Positions 26,981 through 36,461 are shown, counted from the first letter of the stretch. The stretch is 64,000 bases of DNA from Sphingopyxis macrogoltabida (GCF_001314325.1 NZ_CP009429.1:4836501-4900500), one strand, 5' to 3'. The notes: generated by a model from the sequence alone, not told the origin. Numbers and translations: made by a program.

Positions 26981-26999
26981 GGTCCAGATTGAGGCTTCG

Positions 27000-27698
27000 A
27001 TGCGAGAGATTATCTTCGATACCGAAACCACGGGGTTCGATCCCAAAACCGGGGACAGGCTGGTCGAAATCGGGTGCATCGAACTGGTCGACCGCCGTGA
27101 GACGGGCCAGAGCTTCCACGCCTATTTCAATCCCGAACGCGACATGCCCGCGGCCGCCGAAGCGGTGCACGGCCTGTCGATCCAGTTCCTGTCCGACAAG
27201 CCGCTGTTCGCGAGCCGCGTCGACGAGCTGCTCGAATTTCTCGGCGACGCGCCGCTGATCGCGCACAATGCCGTGTTCGACTTCGGGTTCGTCAACGCCG
27301 AACTGGCGCGCGCCGGCCGGCCGGCGCTCGACATGGCGCGTATGTGCTGCACGGTCCAGATGGCGCGGAAACTCCACCCCGGTGCGAAGCACAGCCTCGA
27401 TGCGCTCTGTACGCGCTACGGCATCGATCGCAGCCACCGCGTCAAGCACGGCGCCTTGCTCGACGCCGAACTACTCGCGCATCTTTACATCGAAATGACC
27501 GGCGGGCGGCAGATCGGGCTCGGGTTGGCCGCCTCGCCTGCCGCTGTCCCGGTCGCTGCGACTGCCGCCGCCGCCCCGCGCACCGGCGCGCGTCCGTTTC
27601 GCGAACCCCGCCCCCATGTCGCATCGGCCGCCGAACTCGCGCGCCATGCCGAATTTGTCGCAGGGCTGAACCAGCCGCTGTGGCTCGATACGGTGTGA
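27000..27698 (+). CDS. dnaQ: DNA polymerase III epsilon subunit (proofreading exonuclease)
   Basis: 3'-5' proofreading subunit of the replicative polymerase. The 232-residue protein shows all three exonuclease motifs: FDTETTGFDP at 5-14, AHNAVFDFGFVNAEL around 83-97, and HGALLDAELLAHLY (HxAxxD type) around 150-163. A Pro/Ala-rich linker of about 40 residues leads to a C-terminal tail that in homologues binds the alpha subunit. It ends the maf-aroE-coaE-dnaQ run next to the origin. Confidence 0.96.
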   Translation: MREIIFDTETTGFDPKTGDRLVEIGCIELVDRRETGQSFHAYFNPERDMPAAAEAVHGLSIQFLSDKPLFASRVDELLEFLGDAPLIAHNAVFDFGFVNAELARAGRPALDMARMCCTVQMARKLHPGAKHSLDALCTRYGIDRSHRVKHGALLDAELLAHLYIEMTGGRQIGLGLAASPAAVPVAATAAAAPRTGARPFREPRPHVASAAELARHAEFVAGLNQPLWLDTV

Positions 27699-27745
27699 TG
27701 ACTTCTCCCTGATGTCATCGCGCCGGCCATAGAAGGAGAAGAAAA

Positions 27746-28318
27746 ATGGAAATCCGCGTCTCTGGCCACCAGATCGAAACCGGCGAAGCGCTCCAGGCGC
27801 ATGTGTCTGACCGGATGAACGCGATTGCCGACAAATATTTCTCGCGCGCGATCGGGGCGCACGCGACGTTCGGGAAAGGGCCGCACGACAGTTTCCAGTG
27901 CGATATCGTCGCGCATGTGATGCAGGGCCTCGTGCTCAAGGGCCACGGCCAGGCGCAGGACGCGCACGTCGCGTTCGAGGGTGCCGCCGAGCGCATCGAA
28001 AAGCAGCTCCGCCGCTATATGCGACGGTTGAAGGATCATAATGGCGCGGGCCACCCGTCGCCGACGATCGACGAGATCGAGGATAATGCGAGCTATATCG
28101 TCTTCGACGGCGGCGGTGAGGAAGACGATGCCGGCGACGCGCCGGCGATCATCGCCGAAACGCGCGTCGACATCCCGACCAGCAGCGTGTCCGATGCGGT
28201 GATGATGCTCGACCTGCGCGACACCAATGCGCTGCTTTTCGTCAACAGCAAGACGGGCTCGCACAACATGGTCTATCGCCGTCGCGACGGGACGATCGGA
28301 TGGGTCGAACCGCAATAG
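27746..28318 (+). CDS. hpf: Ribosome hibernation promoting factor, long form
   Basis: Dimerises 70S ribosomes into inactive 100S particles in stationary phase. The 190-residue protein has the N-terminal HPF/RaiA domain (EIRVSGHQIETGEALQAHV...) and the C-terminal dimerisation domain that marks the long form (SDAVMMLDLRDTNALLFVNSK). A GAAGGAGAAG ribosome binding site precedes the ATG. ptsN follows about 150 bases later; the usual upstream neighbour rpoN is not here. Confidence 0.94.
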   Translation: MEIRVSGHQIETGEALQAHVSDRMNAIADKYFSRAIGAHATFGKGPHDSFQCDIVAHVMQGLVLKGHGQAQDAHVAFEGAAERIEKQLRRYMRRLKDHNGAGHPSPTIDEIEDNASYIVFDGGGEEDDAGDAPAIIAETRVDIPTSSVSDAVMMLDLRDTNALLFVNSKTGSHNMVYRRRDGTIGWVEPQ

Positions 28319-28471
28319 GGCTGGATTTTCTCTGCCAACCGGCATAAGGGCCGCGCCCATCAACGCCCTATGCCGCTTTGGCTGGGTTCCGGCACGACCG
28401 ATCCGCGATAGATTGCCCCCAAGCTGAATCCGGGCGGCAATCCCGGCGGCAATATAGATTTGACCAGAGCG

Positions 28472-28936
28472 ATGAACCTGTCTTCCCTTCTTTACCCCGC
28501 GACCGTGCGTGCGCATGTACAGCTCGATTCGAAAAAGGCGCTTTTCCCCTTTCTCGGCGATCTCGCGAGCCGCTCGCTCGGCCTCGATGCCGGCGAAGTC
28601 AGCGAAGCGCTCCTCGAACGCGAACGACTCGGCTCGACCGGCTTCGGTCGCGGCATTGCGCTGCCGCACGCCAAGATGGCCGACCTGTCGGGCGTCCGCG
28701 GCCTGTTCCTGCAACTTGCGCGCCCGATCGATTTCCAGGCGGTCGACGGCTTGCCCGTCGACCTGCTGTTCGTGCTGCTGTCGCCGCTCGATGCCGGCGC
28801 CGACCATCTGAAGGCGCTCGCGGGCGTGTCGCGGATGCTCCGCAACGACAGCATCGCCGACCGGCTGCGCGGCGCGAAAAGCGACGAGGCGCTTTATGCC
28901 TTGCTCGCCGACGGCGAAACGCGTGACGCGGCGTAG
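28472..28936 (+). CDS. ptsN: PTS IIA-like nitrogen regulatory protein (EIIA-Ntr)
   Basis: Phosphoacceptor of the nitrogen PTS, a regulatory chain without sugar transport. The 154-residue protein contains GIALPHAK with phosphorylatable H66 and the LLFVLLSPLDAGADHLKAL block. ATG 28472 was preferred over an in-frame TTG at 28460. hpf followed by ptsN is a conserved pair in proteobacteria. A long double-hairpin repeat lies just downstream and could end transcription. Confidence 0.93.
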   Translation: MNLSSLLYPATVRAHVQLDSKKALFPFLGDLASRSLGLDAGEVSEALLERERLGSTGFGRGIALPHAKMADLSGVRGLFLQLARPIDFQAVDGLPVDLLFVLLSPLDAGADHLKALAGVSRMLRNDSIADRLRGAKSDEALYALLADGETRDAA

Positions 28937-28945
28937 ACTGGTCCA

Positions 28946-29063
28946 CTGACGTGGATACGGCACCGGCCCGCTCCCCCACCCGGCCTCCCCTAGGATACTA
29001 CGATAGGGAGGCCGGGTGGGGGAGCGGGCCGGTGCCGTATCGTTTCAGCGAAGCTGAAACGGA
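28946..29063. repeat. Double-hairpin repeat element, copy 1
   Basis: A perfect 35-base inverted repeat (28955-28989 and 29006-29040) encloses a 16-base loop. It is followed at once by a second hairpin with nine-base arms, CGTTTCAGC (29041-29049) and GCTGAAACG (29053-29061). ACGTGGA precedes the left arm. Copy 2 at 34020-34137 has the same architecture and similar arm sequence. It lies between ptsN and the DUF1491 gene. Confidence 0.85.
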
Positions 29064-29075
29064 GCACAGACTCCT

Positions 29076-29411
29076 ATGACGCGGCTTACCAGCCGCTTTC
29101 TCGTCGACCTGCTCTTGCGGCAGACCGAAGCCGCCGGTGGCTTCGCCGCGATTCTCGCGCGCGGCGACGAAACCTCGGGCGTCATCCTCATCCAGTGTAG
29201 CGATCGTGGACGCGCCGGGCCCTTGCTCGAGCGGCGTTTTTCGCCGTCCGGCTATGTGTGGGAGGCAGTGGGGCCGGCCGATGACAGCGATGGTGAATCG
29301 CGCGAAAACTATCAAAAACGGCGGCGAAAGGCCGATCCCGATCTGTGGCTGGTCGAACTGGATATCGCAGATGCGCCACAACTCGTCGCGGAGTGGGCCG
29401 CGTTAACTTGA
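29076..29411 (+). CDS. DUF1491 family protein
   Basis: A 111-residue alphaproteobacterial protein of unknown function. RLTSRFLVDLLLRQTEAAGGFAAILARGDETSGVILI is the DUF1491 head, and a DPDLWLVELDI block comes near the end. The short spacing to the upstream repeat leaves little room for a promoter other than within the repeat. Confidence 0.82.
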   Translation: MTRLTSRFLVDLLLRQTEAAGGFAAILARGDETSGVILIQCSDRGRAGPLLERRFSPSGYVWEAVGPADDSDGESRENYQKRRRKADPDLWLVELDIADAPQLVAEWAALT

Positions 29412-29607
29412 CTCTGTTGCGCCGCAACATAGGTGGCGCGCATTCGATAACGCGTAGGTCGTTCCGCGGGTTGCACTGCCTTTTGCATTGCCCCGGAAAA
29501 ACGGTTCGGACACGCAGTCGGACGATGACCGACAGGCGATAGCCGGACAATAGTCCCCCGCCTGTGTTGAGAGGTTCGGTTCATCGGCCGCACTTTTGAC
29601 GGACACT

Positions 29608-30276
29608 ATGAGTCGCATTCTGAACGTAGCCAGCGTGGCTGCCGTCGGCATGACTGCCGCCACCATGCTGCTTCTGGCGGAACCCGGTTTCGCCAGCGAC
29701 CTGGCCGCAGAGGCCAACCTCCCCGCGATCAGCCTGCCGGGCATCGATGTGCCCGCCACGGCCGAAACGGCGGATCTGTCGGCCGCAAGCGAAGAGCTGG
29801 CCGCACAAGACAGCGATCACGAGGACGATCAGACCGTTGCCGCGCCGAAGCAGGCGCCGGTGACCGCCGAATCGCTCGCCGCGCTCGTCGACGCGACGCC
29901 GAATCCTGCCACCATCGATCCCGAACTGCGCTGCCTTGCCGGCGCGGTCTATTTCGAATCGCGCGGCGAATCGCTCGTCGGCCAGCTCGCGGTCGCGCAT
30001 GTCGTGATCAACCGCGCCAAATCCGGCCGCTTCCCCACCAGCCTGTGCGGCGTCGTCCATCAGAAAAGCCAGTTCAGCTTCGTGCGCGGCGGCAAGATGC
30101 CCGCCGTCCGCAATGCCGCGCAGTGGGACAATGCGGTCGCGATCGCCCAGATCGCCCGCGACGGCAGCTGGAAGAACAACGCGCCGGGCGCGCTCTTCTT
30201 CCATGCCCGCCACGTCTCGCCGGGTTGGCGCAAGACGCGCATCGCGCAGATCGACAACCATATCTTCTATCGCTGA
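29608..30276 (+). CDS. Cell wall hydrolase, SleB/Hydrolase_2 family
   Basis: An exported 222-residue protein with a signal peptide at about 1-30 and an acidic, Ala-rich linker to about residue 105. The Hydrolase_2 (SleB-like) domain follows: LAGAVYFESRGESLVGQLAVAHVVINRA with the catalytic-type Glu, then HQKSQFSFVRGG and ALFFHARHVSPGW. These enzymes cleave peptidoglycan, in spores of Bacillus or, in proteobacteria, in the periplasm. ATG 29608 was chosen over an in-frame TTG at 29596. Confidence 0.9.
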   Translation: MSRILNVASVAAVGMTAATMLLLAEPGFASDLAAEANLPAISLPGIDVPATAETADLSAASEELAAQDSDHEDDQTVAAPKQAPVTAESLAALVDATPNPATIDPELRCLAGAVYFESRGESLVGQLAVAHVVINRAKSGRFPTSLCGVVHQKSQFSFVRGGKMPAVRNAAQWDNAVAIAQIARDGSWKNNAPGALFFHARHVSPGWRKTRIAQIDNHIFYR

Positions 30277-30368
30277 GGCGATTCGCTCCTCCCTGCGGTA
30301 AAGCCGTGGGGAGGAAGCCCCGCATCCCGTTCATTGCCAGGCCATCTATTTGGGCGCATGACGTGCGG

Positions 30369-31013
30369 ATGAAGCTTCATCTTTCTGCCGCCATGCTTTC
30401 GGCCATGGCGCTCACGCTCGGCGGCTGCGCGACGGCCGTGCCGCCGGTCGAAGTCACCCGATTCCATTCGGCTGCCCCGACTGGCTGGGCGGCGGGGACG
30501 CATTATGTCGTCGACACCGTACCGCTCGGCGATGCAGCGGCGCCAGATGGAGTTGGGGTCGGCGCGAGCGGGCCGTCGCTCGAATGGGACAGCTACCGTG
30601 CCGCAGTCGAACGCCAGTTGCAGCTTCAGGGCTTCGTTCCCGCCGAAAATGGCGCCCGCGCGCCGCTCAAGGTGCGGATCGGTTTCGACCGCGCCGACCG
30701 CAACGCCGGGGTCGGCAAACGCTCGCCGGTGTCGGTCGGTGTCGGCGGTTCGACCGGCAGCTACGGTTCGGGGGTCGGGCTCGGCATCGGAATCAACCTC
30801 GGCGGCGGCGGCTCGAAATGGATGCTCGACCTGCAGCTTGCGGTGCGCATCGACGATGCCGCGACCGGGCAGGCGTTGTGGGAAGGCCGCGCGCTGACCG
30901 CCGTGTCGGCGAAAGCGCCGGCGGCACAGCCGTCGCTCGCGGCGGCGAAATTGGCCGATGCCCTATTCAAAGGCTTCCCCGGCGAATCGGGACGCACTAT
31001 CACGGTCAAATGA
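30369..31013 (+). CDS. DUF4136 domain lipoprotein
   Basis: A 214-residue lipoprotein: the signal sequence ends in the lipobox LGGC with Cys at about 20. The rest is the DUF4136 pattern with a Gly-rich central strand pair (about 120-145: [19 protein letters not shown]). Such proteins are usually outer-membrane-anchored and of unknown function. Its stop overlaps the start of the M14 peptidase by four bases. Confidence 0.82.
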   Translation: MKLHLSAAMLSAMALTLGGCATAVPPVEVTRFHSAAPTGWAAGTHYVVDTVPLGDAAAPDGVGVGASGPSLEWDSYRAAVERQLQLQGFVPAENGARAPLKVRIGFDRADRNAGVGKRSPVSVGVGGSTGSYGSGVGLGIGINLGGGGSKWMLDLQLAVRIDDAATGQALWEGRALTAVSAKAPAAQPSLAAAKLADALFKGFPGESGRTITVK

Positions 31014-32119
31014 CCATCACCATCAACGCCGCTTTCGACAGCGGCAATATCGTCGTGGATGCCATCGACGGCACGTCCGCCCGTCTGTCGATCCGCAAGG
31101 ACCGCGATTCGGATTTCTTCCAGTGGTTCCACTTCCGCGTCGGCTGCGCGGTCGGCGATGCGCTCGAGCTGGCGATCGCCGGTCTCGCCGATTCGGCCTA
31201 TCCCGACGGCTGGCCGGGTTATGCTGCCTGCGCCAGCTATGACCGCGAAAACTGGTTCCGCCTCGATACGGGTTATGATGCGGACACGCTGACGATCCGC
31301 CACACCGCCGAAAGCCAGATCATCTGGATCGCCTATTTCGCGCCCTATTCGATGGAACGGCACCACGACCTCGTCGCTTCGGTCGCCGAATGCGAGGGCG
31401 TGACCTATCGCTGCCTCGGCACCAGCCTCGAAGGCCAGCCGATCGACTGTCTCGAACTCGGCACCGGCGACACGCAGGTCTGGCTCTATGCGCGCCAGCA
31501 CCCGGGTGAGAGCATGGCCGAATGGTGGATGGAAGGCGCGCTCGAAAAGCTTACCGATCCGGCCGATCCGCAGGCGCGTTCGCTGCGGCAGAAATGCCGC
31601 TTCCACATCGTCCCGAACATGAATCCCGACGGCTCGCGCCGCGGGCATTTGCGCACCAACTATGCGGGCGTGAACCTCAACCGCGAATGGGATAATCCGA
31701 CCGCCGAACGCAGTCCGGAGGTCTTGTGCGTGCGCAGCGCGATGGACGAAAGCGGCGTCGACTGGGCGATGGACGTCCATGGCGATGAAGCGATCCCGGC
31801 GGTCTTCCTCGCGGGGTTCGAGGGCATCCCGTCGCTGAAGCCCGGGCAGATGGAAAAATACAAGGCGTTCCAGACCGCGCTCGCGGCGAATACGCCCGAT
31901 TTCCAGGTCGAGCTCGGTTATGTCGAATCGGCACCCGGTCAGGCGAATCTCGCCATGTCGACGACGCAGCTCGCCGAACGCTTCGGCGCGGTGACGATGA
32001 CGCTCGAAATGCCGTTCAAGGACAATCGCGACCTGCCCGACCCGGTCGCCGGCTGGTCGCCCGAGCGCTCGAAGCTGCTCGCGCACGCCTGTCTCGCGAC
32101 GCTGGACCAGATGCTGTGA
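31010..32119 (+). CDS. M14-type zinc carboxypeptidase (cytosolic carboxypeptidase-like)
   Basis: A 369-residue metallopeptidase of the cytosolic carboxypeptidase (Nna1/CCP) branch of M14. An N-terminal beta domain (about 1-125) precedes the catalytic domain. Zinc ligands are H164 and E167 (RQHPGES) and H257 (DVHGDE), and the catalytic Glu is E333. Eukaryotic relatives trim glutamate tails from tubulin, but bacterial substrates are not known. No signal peptide is seen, so it is probably cytoplasmic. It is coupled to a lipoprotein gene and a GNAT gene. Confidence 0.92.
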   Translation: MTITINAAFDSGNIVVDAIDGTSARLSIRKDRDSDFFQWFHFRVGCAVGDALELAIAGLADSAYPDGWPGYAACASYDRENWFRLDTGYDADTLTIRHTAESQIIWIAYFAPYSMERHHDLVASVAECEGVTYRCLGTSLEGQPIDCLELGTGDTQVWLYARQHPGESMAEWWMEGALEKLTDPADPQARSLRQKCRFHIVPNMNPDGSRRGHLRTNYAGVNLNREWDNPTAERSPEVLCVRSAMDESGVDWAMDVHGDEAIPAVFLAGFEGIPSLKPGQMEKYKAFQTALAANTPDFQVELGYVESAPGQANLAMSTTQLAERFGAVTMTLEMPFKDNRDLPDPVAGWSPERSKLLAHACLATLDQML

Positions 32120-32595
32120 GCGGGCAAGCGGACGGGGCCTGGCGGATCGTCGAAGACGATCTGTCGGGCGCCCCGATCCGCGCGTTGCTCGAACAGCATT
32201 TTGCGGGCATGCTCGCCAGTTCGCCGGCGGGGAGCTGTCATTTCCTCGATTTCGAGGGACTGCGCGCCGGGGGCGTAACCTTCTGGTCGATCCACCGCGA
32301 CGGCGAGCTTGCCGGATGCGGCGCGCTCAAGCAACTCGATGCCGGTCATGGCGAAATCAAGTCGATGCGCACCGCCGACGCCTTTTTGCGGCAGGGGGTC
32401 GCGGCACGGATGCTGGAACATGTCGTCGAAACGGCGCGGTCGCGGGGGCTCGCACGCCTGAGCCTCGAAACCGGATCGGGCCCGACGTTCGCGCCTGCGC
32501 TGGCGCTCTATGCGCGTCACGGCTTTGAAGAATGCGAACCCTTTGCCGACTATAAGCCCGATCCGTTCAGCCACTTCATGACGCGCGCGCTCTAG
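32116..32595 (+). CDS. GNAT family N-acetyltransferase
   Basis: A 159-residue acetyltransferase. The acetyl-CoA loop region reads [20 protein letters not shown], an RxGxA-type motif, and [19 protein letters not shown] is the usual C-terminal strand-helix-strand. It starts at GTG 32116, overlapping the previous stop. The acceptor is unknown; YhhY- or elongation-factor-type relatives exist. Confidence 0.9.
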   Translation: MSGQADGAWRIVEDDLSGAPIRALLEQHFAGMLASSPAGSCHFLDFEGLRAGGVTFWSIHRDGELAGCGALKQLDAGHGEIKSMRTADAFLRQGVAARMLEHVVETARSRGLARLSLETGSGPTFAPALALYARHGFEECEPFADYKPDPFSHFMTRAL

Positions 32596-32600
32596 ACAGC

Positions 32601-32634
32601 AAAACGGGGCCCGGAAGGGACTCCGGACCCCGTT
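32601..32634. terminator. Hairpin between convergent GNAT and hsp20 genes
   Basis: Arms 32603-32615 and 32622-32634 form a 13-pair stem with one mismatch. On the reverse strand it is followed by TTTTG, so it can serve the hsp20 gene as an intrinsic terminator; on the forward strand no T run follows. Confidence 0.6.
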
Positions 32635-32669
32635 CGAACGTCCCGCGGGACGTGGCGGCCGAAGGTGCG

Positions 32670-33137
32670 TTACGCGGCCTTCTTGCCGGGTTCGATCAGC
32701 GTGGCGGTGCCGCCGCCGATCGCGATCTTGTGCGGCTTCATCGCTTCGGGCACCTCGCGCACGAGGTCGATGGTGAGCAGCCCGTCGGCGAGGTCGGCGC
32801 TGCCGACGCGCACGAAATCGGCGAGCTGGAAGCGGCGCTCGAACGCGCGGGTCGCGATGCCGCTATAGAGCAGCTTGCGCTCCTCGCCTTCCGGGGCCGG
32901 TGCCTTGCGGCCGCTGACGCTGAGCATGTTCTGCTGCGCGGTGATGTCGATTTCGTCGGCCTTGAAGCCGGCGACCGCGACAGTGATCCGGAAATGGTCG
33001 TCGGCCACCTTTTCGATGTCGAACGGCGGATAATTTTCGGCGCCCGACCCACCGGTCTCGAGGAAATCGAACAACCGGTCGAAGCCGACGGTCGAACGGC
33101 GATAGGGGGTCCAGTCGAAGCTGTTACGCATGGTCAT
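32670..33137 (-). CDS. Small heat shock protein Hsp20 (IbpA-like)
   Basis: ATP-independent chaperone that holds unfolded proteins. The protein is about 155 residues. The N-terminus (MRNSFDWTPYRRSTVGFDRLFDFL) is IbpA-like and the alpha-crystallin domain follows (FDIEKVADDHFRITVAVAGF, FERRFQLADFV). It ends in an unconserved lysine tail. ATGs at 33137 and 33131 both suit the AAGGAAGGA binding site; the second has better spacing. The short hairpin over that site may regulate it. Confidence 0.92.
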   Translation of the reverse strand: MTMRNSFDWTPYRRSTVGFDRLFDFLETGGSGAENYPPFDIEKVADDHFRITVAVAGFKADEIDITAQQNMLSVSGRKAPAPEGEERKLLYSGIATRAFERRFQLADFVRVGSADLADGLLTIDLVREVPEAMKPHKIAIGGGTATLIEPGKKAA

Positions 33138-33157
33138 TCCTTCCTTGATAAGCGAAG
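33138..33157 (-). promoter_or_regulatory. Possible ROSE-like RNA thermometer over the hsp20 start
   Basis: On the reverse strand TTCGCTT, loop ATC, then AAGGAAGGA sits directly before the ATG. A TCGCT motif opposite AAGGA, with a G-G opposition, is the pattern of ROSE-type thermometers found upstream of alphaproteobacterial small heat shock genes. The stem is short and I cannot fold it here. Confidence 0.35.
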
Positions 33158-33319
33158 TCACGGGACCGCGGCCGATGGCTGCGATCGCCACCCGGCCCCG
33201 TGTCGGCGGCCGGATGCGATCAATCTGGTAGCCCCTGAAACCATTTCAAGAGGGGCGTTGGCGTTCGGCGAAAAGCCGCGCTAAAGGGCGGCGACTCTCC
33301 TCCATCAGAAGGACCCGAA

Positions 33320-34006
33320 ATGCCCCAGCTCATCCTCATCCGTCACGGCCAGTCGCAGTGGAATCTCGAAAACCGCTTCACCGGCTGGTGGGATGTCGAC
33401 GTTACCGAAAAGGGTGCGGCCGAGGCATGGGCGGCGGGCGAACTGATGAAGGAAAAGGGCATCGCCCCCGACCTCGCCTTCACCTCGGTGCAGACGCGCG
33501 CGATCAAGACGCTCAACCTGGCGCTCGAGGCGATGGGGCGTTTGTGGCTGCCGGTGACCAAGGACTGGCGTCTCAACGAGCGCCATTATGGCGGCCTCAC
33601 CGGCCTCGACAAGGCGGAGACGGCGGCGAAGCATGGCGACGAGCAGGTGAAGATCTGGCGCCGCAGCTTCGATATCCCGCCGCCGCCGCTCGATGCCGGC
33701 TCGCCCTATGAACTCGCCAGCGACCCGCGTTACGCCGGCATCGCGATCCCCTCGACCGAGAGCCTGAAGGATACGATCGCCCGCGTGCTGCCCTATTATG
33801 AAGCGGCGATCGTACCGCAGCTTGCGGCGGGCAAGACGGTGCTGATCTCGGCGCATGGCAACAGCCTGCGCGCGCTCGTCAAGCATCTGTCGGAGATTTC
33901 GGACGCCGACATCACCGGGCTCGAAATCCCGACCGGCCAGCCGATCGTCTATGATCTCGCCGACGATCTGAGCGCGAAGGAACGCTATTACCTCAGCGAA
34001 CGCTGA
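33320..34006 (+). CDS. gpmA: 2,3-bisphosphoglycerate-dependent phosphoglycerate mutase
   Basis: Interconverts 2- and 3-phosphoglycerate in glycolysis and gluconeogenesis. The 228-residue protein has the phosphohistidine motif LIRHGQS with H9, [20 protein letters not shown] and [18 protein letters not shown] lies about 10 bases upstream of the ATG. The end is followed by copy 2 of the double-hairpin repeat. Confidence 0.96.
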   Translation: MPQLILIRHGQSQWNLENRFTGWWDVDVTEKGAAEAWAAGELMKEKGIAPDLAFTSVQTRAIKTLNLALEAMGRLWLPVTKDWRLNERHYGGLTGLDKAETAAKHGDEQVKIWRRSFDIPPPPLDAGSPYELASDPRYAGIAIPSTESLKDTIARVLPYYEAAIVPQLAAGKTVLISAHGNSLRALVKHLSEISDADITGLEIPTGQPIVYDLADDLSAKERYYLSER

Positions 34007-34019
34007 GCGTTTCTTCCAA

Positions 34020-34137
34020 TTACGTGGAAGGCGGCGCCGGCCCGCTCCCCCGCCCAACCTCCCATAGGGTACTATGGTCGGGAGGTTGGGCGGGGGAGCG
34101 GGCCGGCGCCGCCTCGTTTCGGCATAGCCGAAACGAA
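34020..34137. repeat. Double-hairpin repeat element, copy 2
   Basis: A perfect 34-base inverted repeat (34030-34063 and 34080-34113) has a 16-base loop and is followed by a nine-base-arm hairpin, CGTTTCGGC (34115-34123) and GCCGAAACG (34127-34135). ACGTGGA again precedes the left arm. It fills the gap between the convergent ends of gpmA and the TonB receptor gene. Confidence 0.85.
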
Positions 34138-34139
34138 AA

Positions 34140-36230
34140 TCAAAGCGCCCCACTCACGGTAAACTGGACCCCCTGCCCGAATTTGCGCCGGCGGTTTTCG
34201 ACGAAGGCGACCGGGCCGTCGCGGCGATCGACGAATATCGTGCGGTCGAGCGCGTCGATCTGGTCGGCGAGGTTGCGGAACGATGCGCGGACCGTGAATC
34301 CGGCGACATTCTTGTGCTCGATATAGGCGGTCACGAAATGGTGGCGCCGATATTCGTCCTCGATCGAATCGAGCCGCAGGTTCGGGCTGTAGCGTTCGCG
34401 GAAATAGCCGGCGCCCCATGCCAGGTCGGTGCCCGGGACATCGTGGCGCAGGCTGAGGTCGATCACATGCTCCTGCCCGAAGCTCTGGTCGCGCCACCGG
34501 CCGTTCAGCGGGTCCCGCACGCGGTTGCGGCGCCAGGTGATATCGCTGTTGATCCGCGCGCCCTTCCACCCCAGCCGGTCGAGCAGCAGGGTCGCCTTCG
34601 AACTGACGCGATAGAGATGCGCGGGCGGCAAATTGCCGCGGCCTTCGGTCGTCGGCGACAGCGGGATCTGGTCGACGATATCCTCGGCATAGGCATAAGC
34701 GACGGCGAGCGAGGCGTTGCCCCACGCGCCCATGTCCTGCACGACCTCCAGCTCGGTACGGTTGAGGATCGGCGGCACGAGCCGGCCGTTGCCGCCATTG
34801 CCCTGCCCGTTCGCGACGTCGACCGAGCTCGCGAAATCGAGAAAATTGAGCTGGTCGACGCGGCGCTGGACGTGCCAGTTGACCGTCGTTTTCGGCGACA
34901 GTTTCCATGCGAGCGCGATCTTGCCCTTTGGCCGGACGAAGCGGCGCGTCAGGCCGTCGGGCCCCGACGAGGTGAGCTCGCTATATTCGGCACCGAGGTT
35001 GACCTGCGCGGTGAGGTTCGGCGCGAGCGAGCGCCCCCAGGTCAGCGAAGCCTCGCCGCGTTTCTCCTCGACCTTGGTCTGTTCGCCGCCGAAGATGACC
35101 GGTTGGAAGCTGCCATCGGGGCGGAGCGTTGCATATTCGGCGTCGACGTCGAGCGTGTTGTACGCGCCTTCGAGTGCGATCTGCCAGTCGGTGCCGCCCG
35201 CGGTGCGCCAGCCATATTCGCCGCGCAGGATCGCTTCGCCTTCGTCGGCGGTCTGCTTGAAACGTTCGCCGCTCCGCCCGCCGATTTCGCGATCGACGAT
35301 GAAGGTATCGGCGAAGGGGCTATGTTCGAAACGATAGAGGCTGATCAGCTTGAGCCGGCCCTTGCCGAGGGCGAATTCATAATCGCCGCCGATGTCGAAA
35401 TTATGCTCGTCCTCGCTGAACCGGAAATCCTCGTCGACCCGGCCGGCGCCGGGCTGGACCGAGGTGCCGCGCACCGCATCGTCGAGAATCTGCAACTGGC
35501 CGCCGAGGTTGAAATTCCACTTGTTGCCGTTGGCGGTGGTGCGGGACAGTGCCGCCGACAGACGCGGGCTGTCGAAATAGCTGTGCATATGCTCGTCGCG
35601 CGTGAACAGCAGCACGCCGTCGCCGTCGTAAACGCGTTCAGGCCCCCAGCCGCCCGCGCGCGTCGCCTCGTTTTTCAGGCTGAGCGTCAGGTCGGTGCCG
35701 CCGAGCTTGCCGCTGGTCGAAATTTCGCCATTGAACCAGTTGTCGCGGATGCGCGGCCGCAGTTCGGGTTGCCAGCGGACCGTCGTCTTGAAACCGCCCG
35801 CGCGTTTTCCCGCAACGAGGACGATATTGGCAACCTGCCCGCTGAGCCCCGGGACGCTCAGGCTCGCGCCGTCGACGATATCGATCCAGGCGACATCGCT
35901 GGCGGCGATGCGCGACAGCGCGGCGCGGGCGTCGGTCGTCTTGTTGGCGATCCGCTCGCCGCCGATCAGCACATTCTGGGTCGCCGCGCCGAGCCCGCGG
36001 TCGCCGCCGTTGGTCCCGGTGACGATCAGGAAGCCCGGTACCTTTTCGACCATGTCGAGCGCGGTGCGCGGAGCGAAGCGCCTGAAATCCTCGGGGGCAT
36101 AACGCTGCGCGCGCCTGGCGTCGGTCGCGACGGCCGGTGCGGCATCCCCCGTCGCTTCCTGCGCAGCCGCGGGGGCGAACGGCCACAAGGCCGCAATGGC
36201 AAACGATGTTCTCCCGATACCGGCCGGCAT
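34140..36230 (-). CDS. TonB-dependent outer membrane receptor
   Basis: A 696-residue exported protein: signal peptide at about 1-25, then a plug domain (TALDMVEKVPGFLIVTGTNGGDRGLG, NVLIGGERIANKTTD) and a beta barrel. The barrel repeats carry many Trp/Tyr-flanked strands (ISTSGKLGGTDLTLSLKNEA, LYRFEHSPF). ATG 36230 follows a strong GAGGGGGG binding site; the frame is open further upstream but lacks a signal peptide there. The substrate is unknown, and no siderophore or sugar genes are adjacent. Confidence 0.88.
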   Translation of the reverse strand: MPAGIGRTSFAIAALWPFAPAAAQEATGDAAPAVATDARRAQRYAPEDFRRFAPRTALDMVEKVPGFLIVTGTNGGDRGLGAATQNVLIGGERIANKTTDARAALSRIAASDVAWIDIVDGASLSVPGLSGQVANIVLVAGKRAGGFKTTVRWQPELRPRIRDNWFNGEISTSGKLGGTDLTLSLKNEATRAGGWGPERVYDGDGVLLFTRDEHMHSYFDSPRLSAALSRTTANGNKWNFNLGGQLQILDDAVRGTSVQPGAGRVDEDFRFSEDEHNFDIGGDYEFALGKGRLKLISLYRFEHSPFADTFIVDREIGGRSGERFKQTADEGEAILRGEYGWRTAGGTDWQIALEGAYNTLDVDAEYATLRPDGSFQPVIFGGEQTKVEEKRGEASLTWGRSLAPNLTAQVNLGAEYSELTSSGPDGLTRRFVRPKGKIALAWKLSPKTTVNWHVQRRVDQLNFLDFASSVDVANGQGNGGNGRLVPPILNRTELEVVQDMGAWGNASLAVAYAYAEDIVDQIPLSPTTEGRGNLPPAHLYRVSSKATLLLDRLGWKGARINSDITWRRNRVRDPLNGRWRDQSFGQEHVIDLSLRHDVPGTDLAWGAGYFRERYSPNLRLDSIEDEYRRHHFVTAYIEHKNVAGFTVRASFRNLADQIDALDRTIFVDRRDGPVAFVENRRRKFGQGVQFTVSGAL

Positions 36231-36461
36231 GCTTCCCCCCTCGTGACGGCTGCCGAAACAGGACGGCGCCACAATCGCGAATAATTCGCAATAAACCCCG
36301 TCACGCGCCAATGTCTACCAATGCGCCGCAGTCTTCGACGAGTGGGACGAGCGCATGGCGTTCGCCCGACGAACGTCGGTCCGGAATGGACGCTCCCCTT
36401 CCGGTCTTTTCTTGCATCGTGCGGAATTCCCGACATTATTGCCCCAGCAATGGGGGTTATC

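Noticed and set aside
28390..28440. Possible sigma-54 promoter (GGCACG ... TTGC) before ptsN
   Set aside because: The two elements are about 16 bases apart, far from the about 5 needed for sigma-54.
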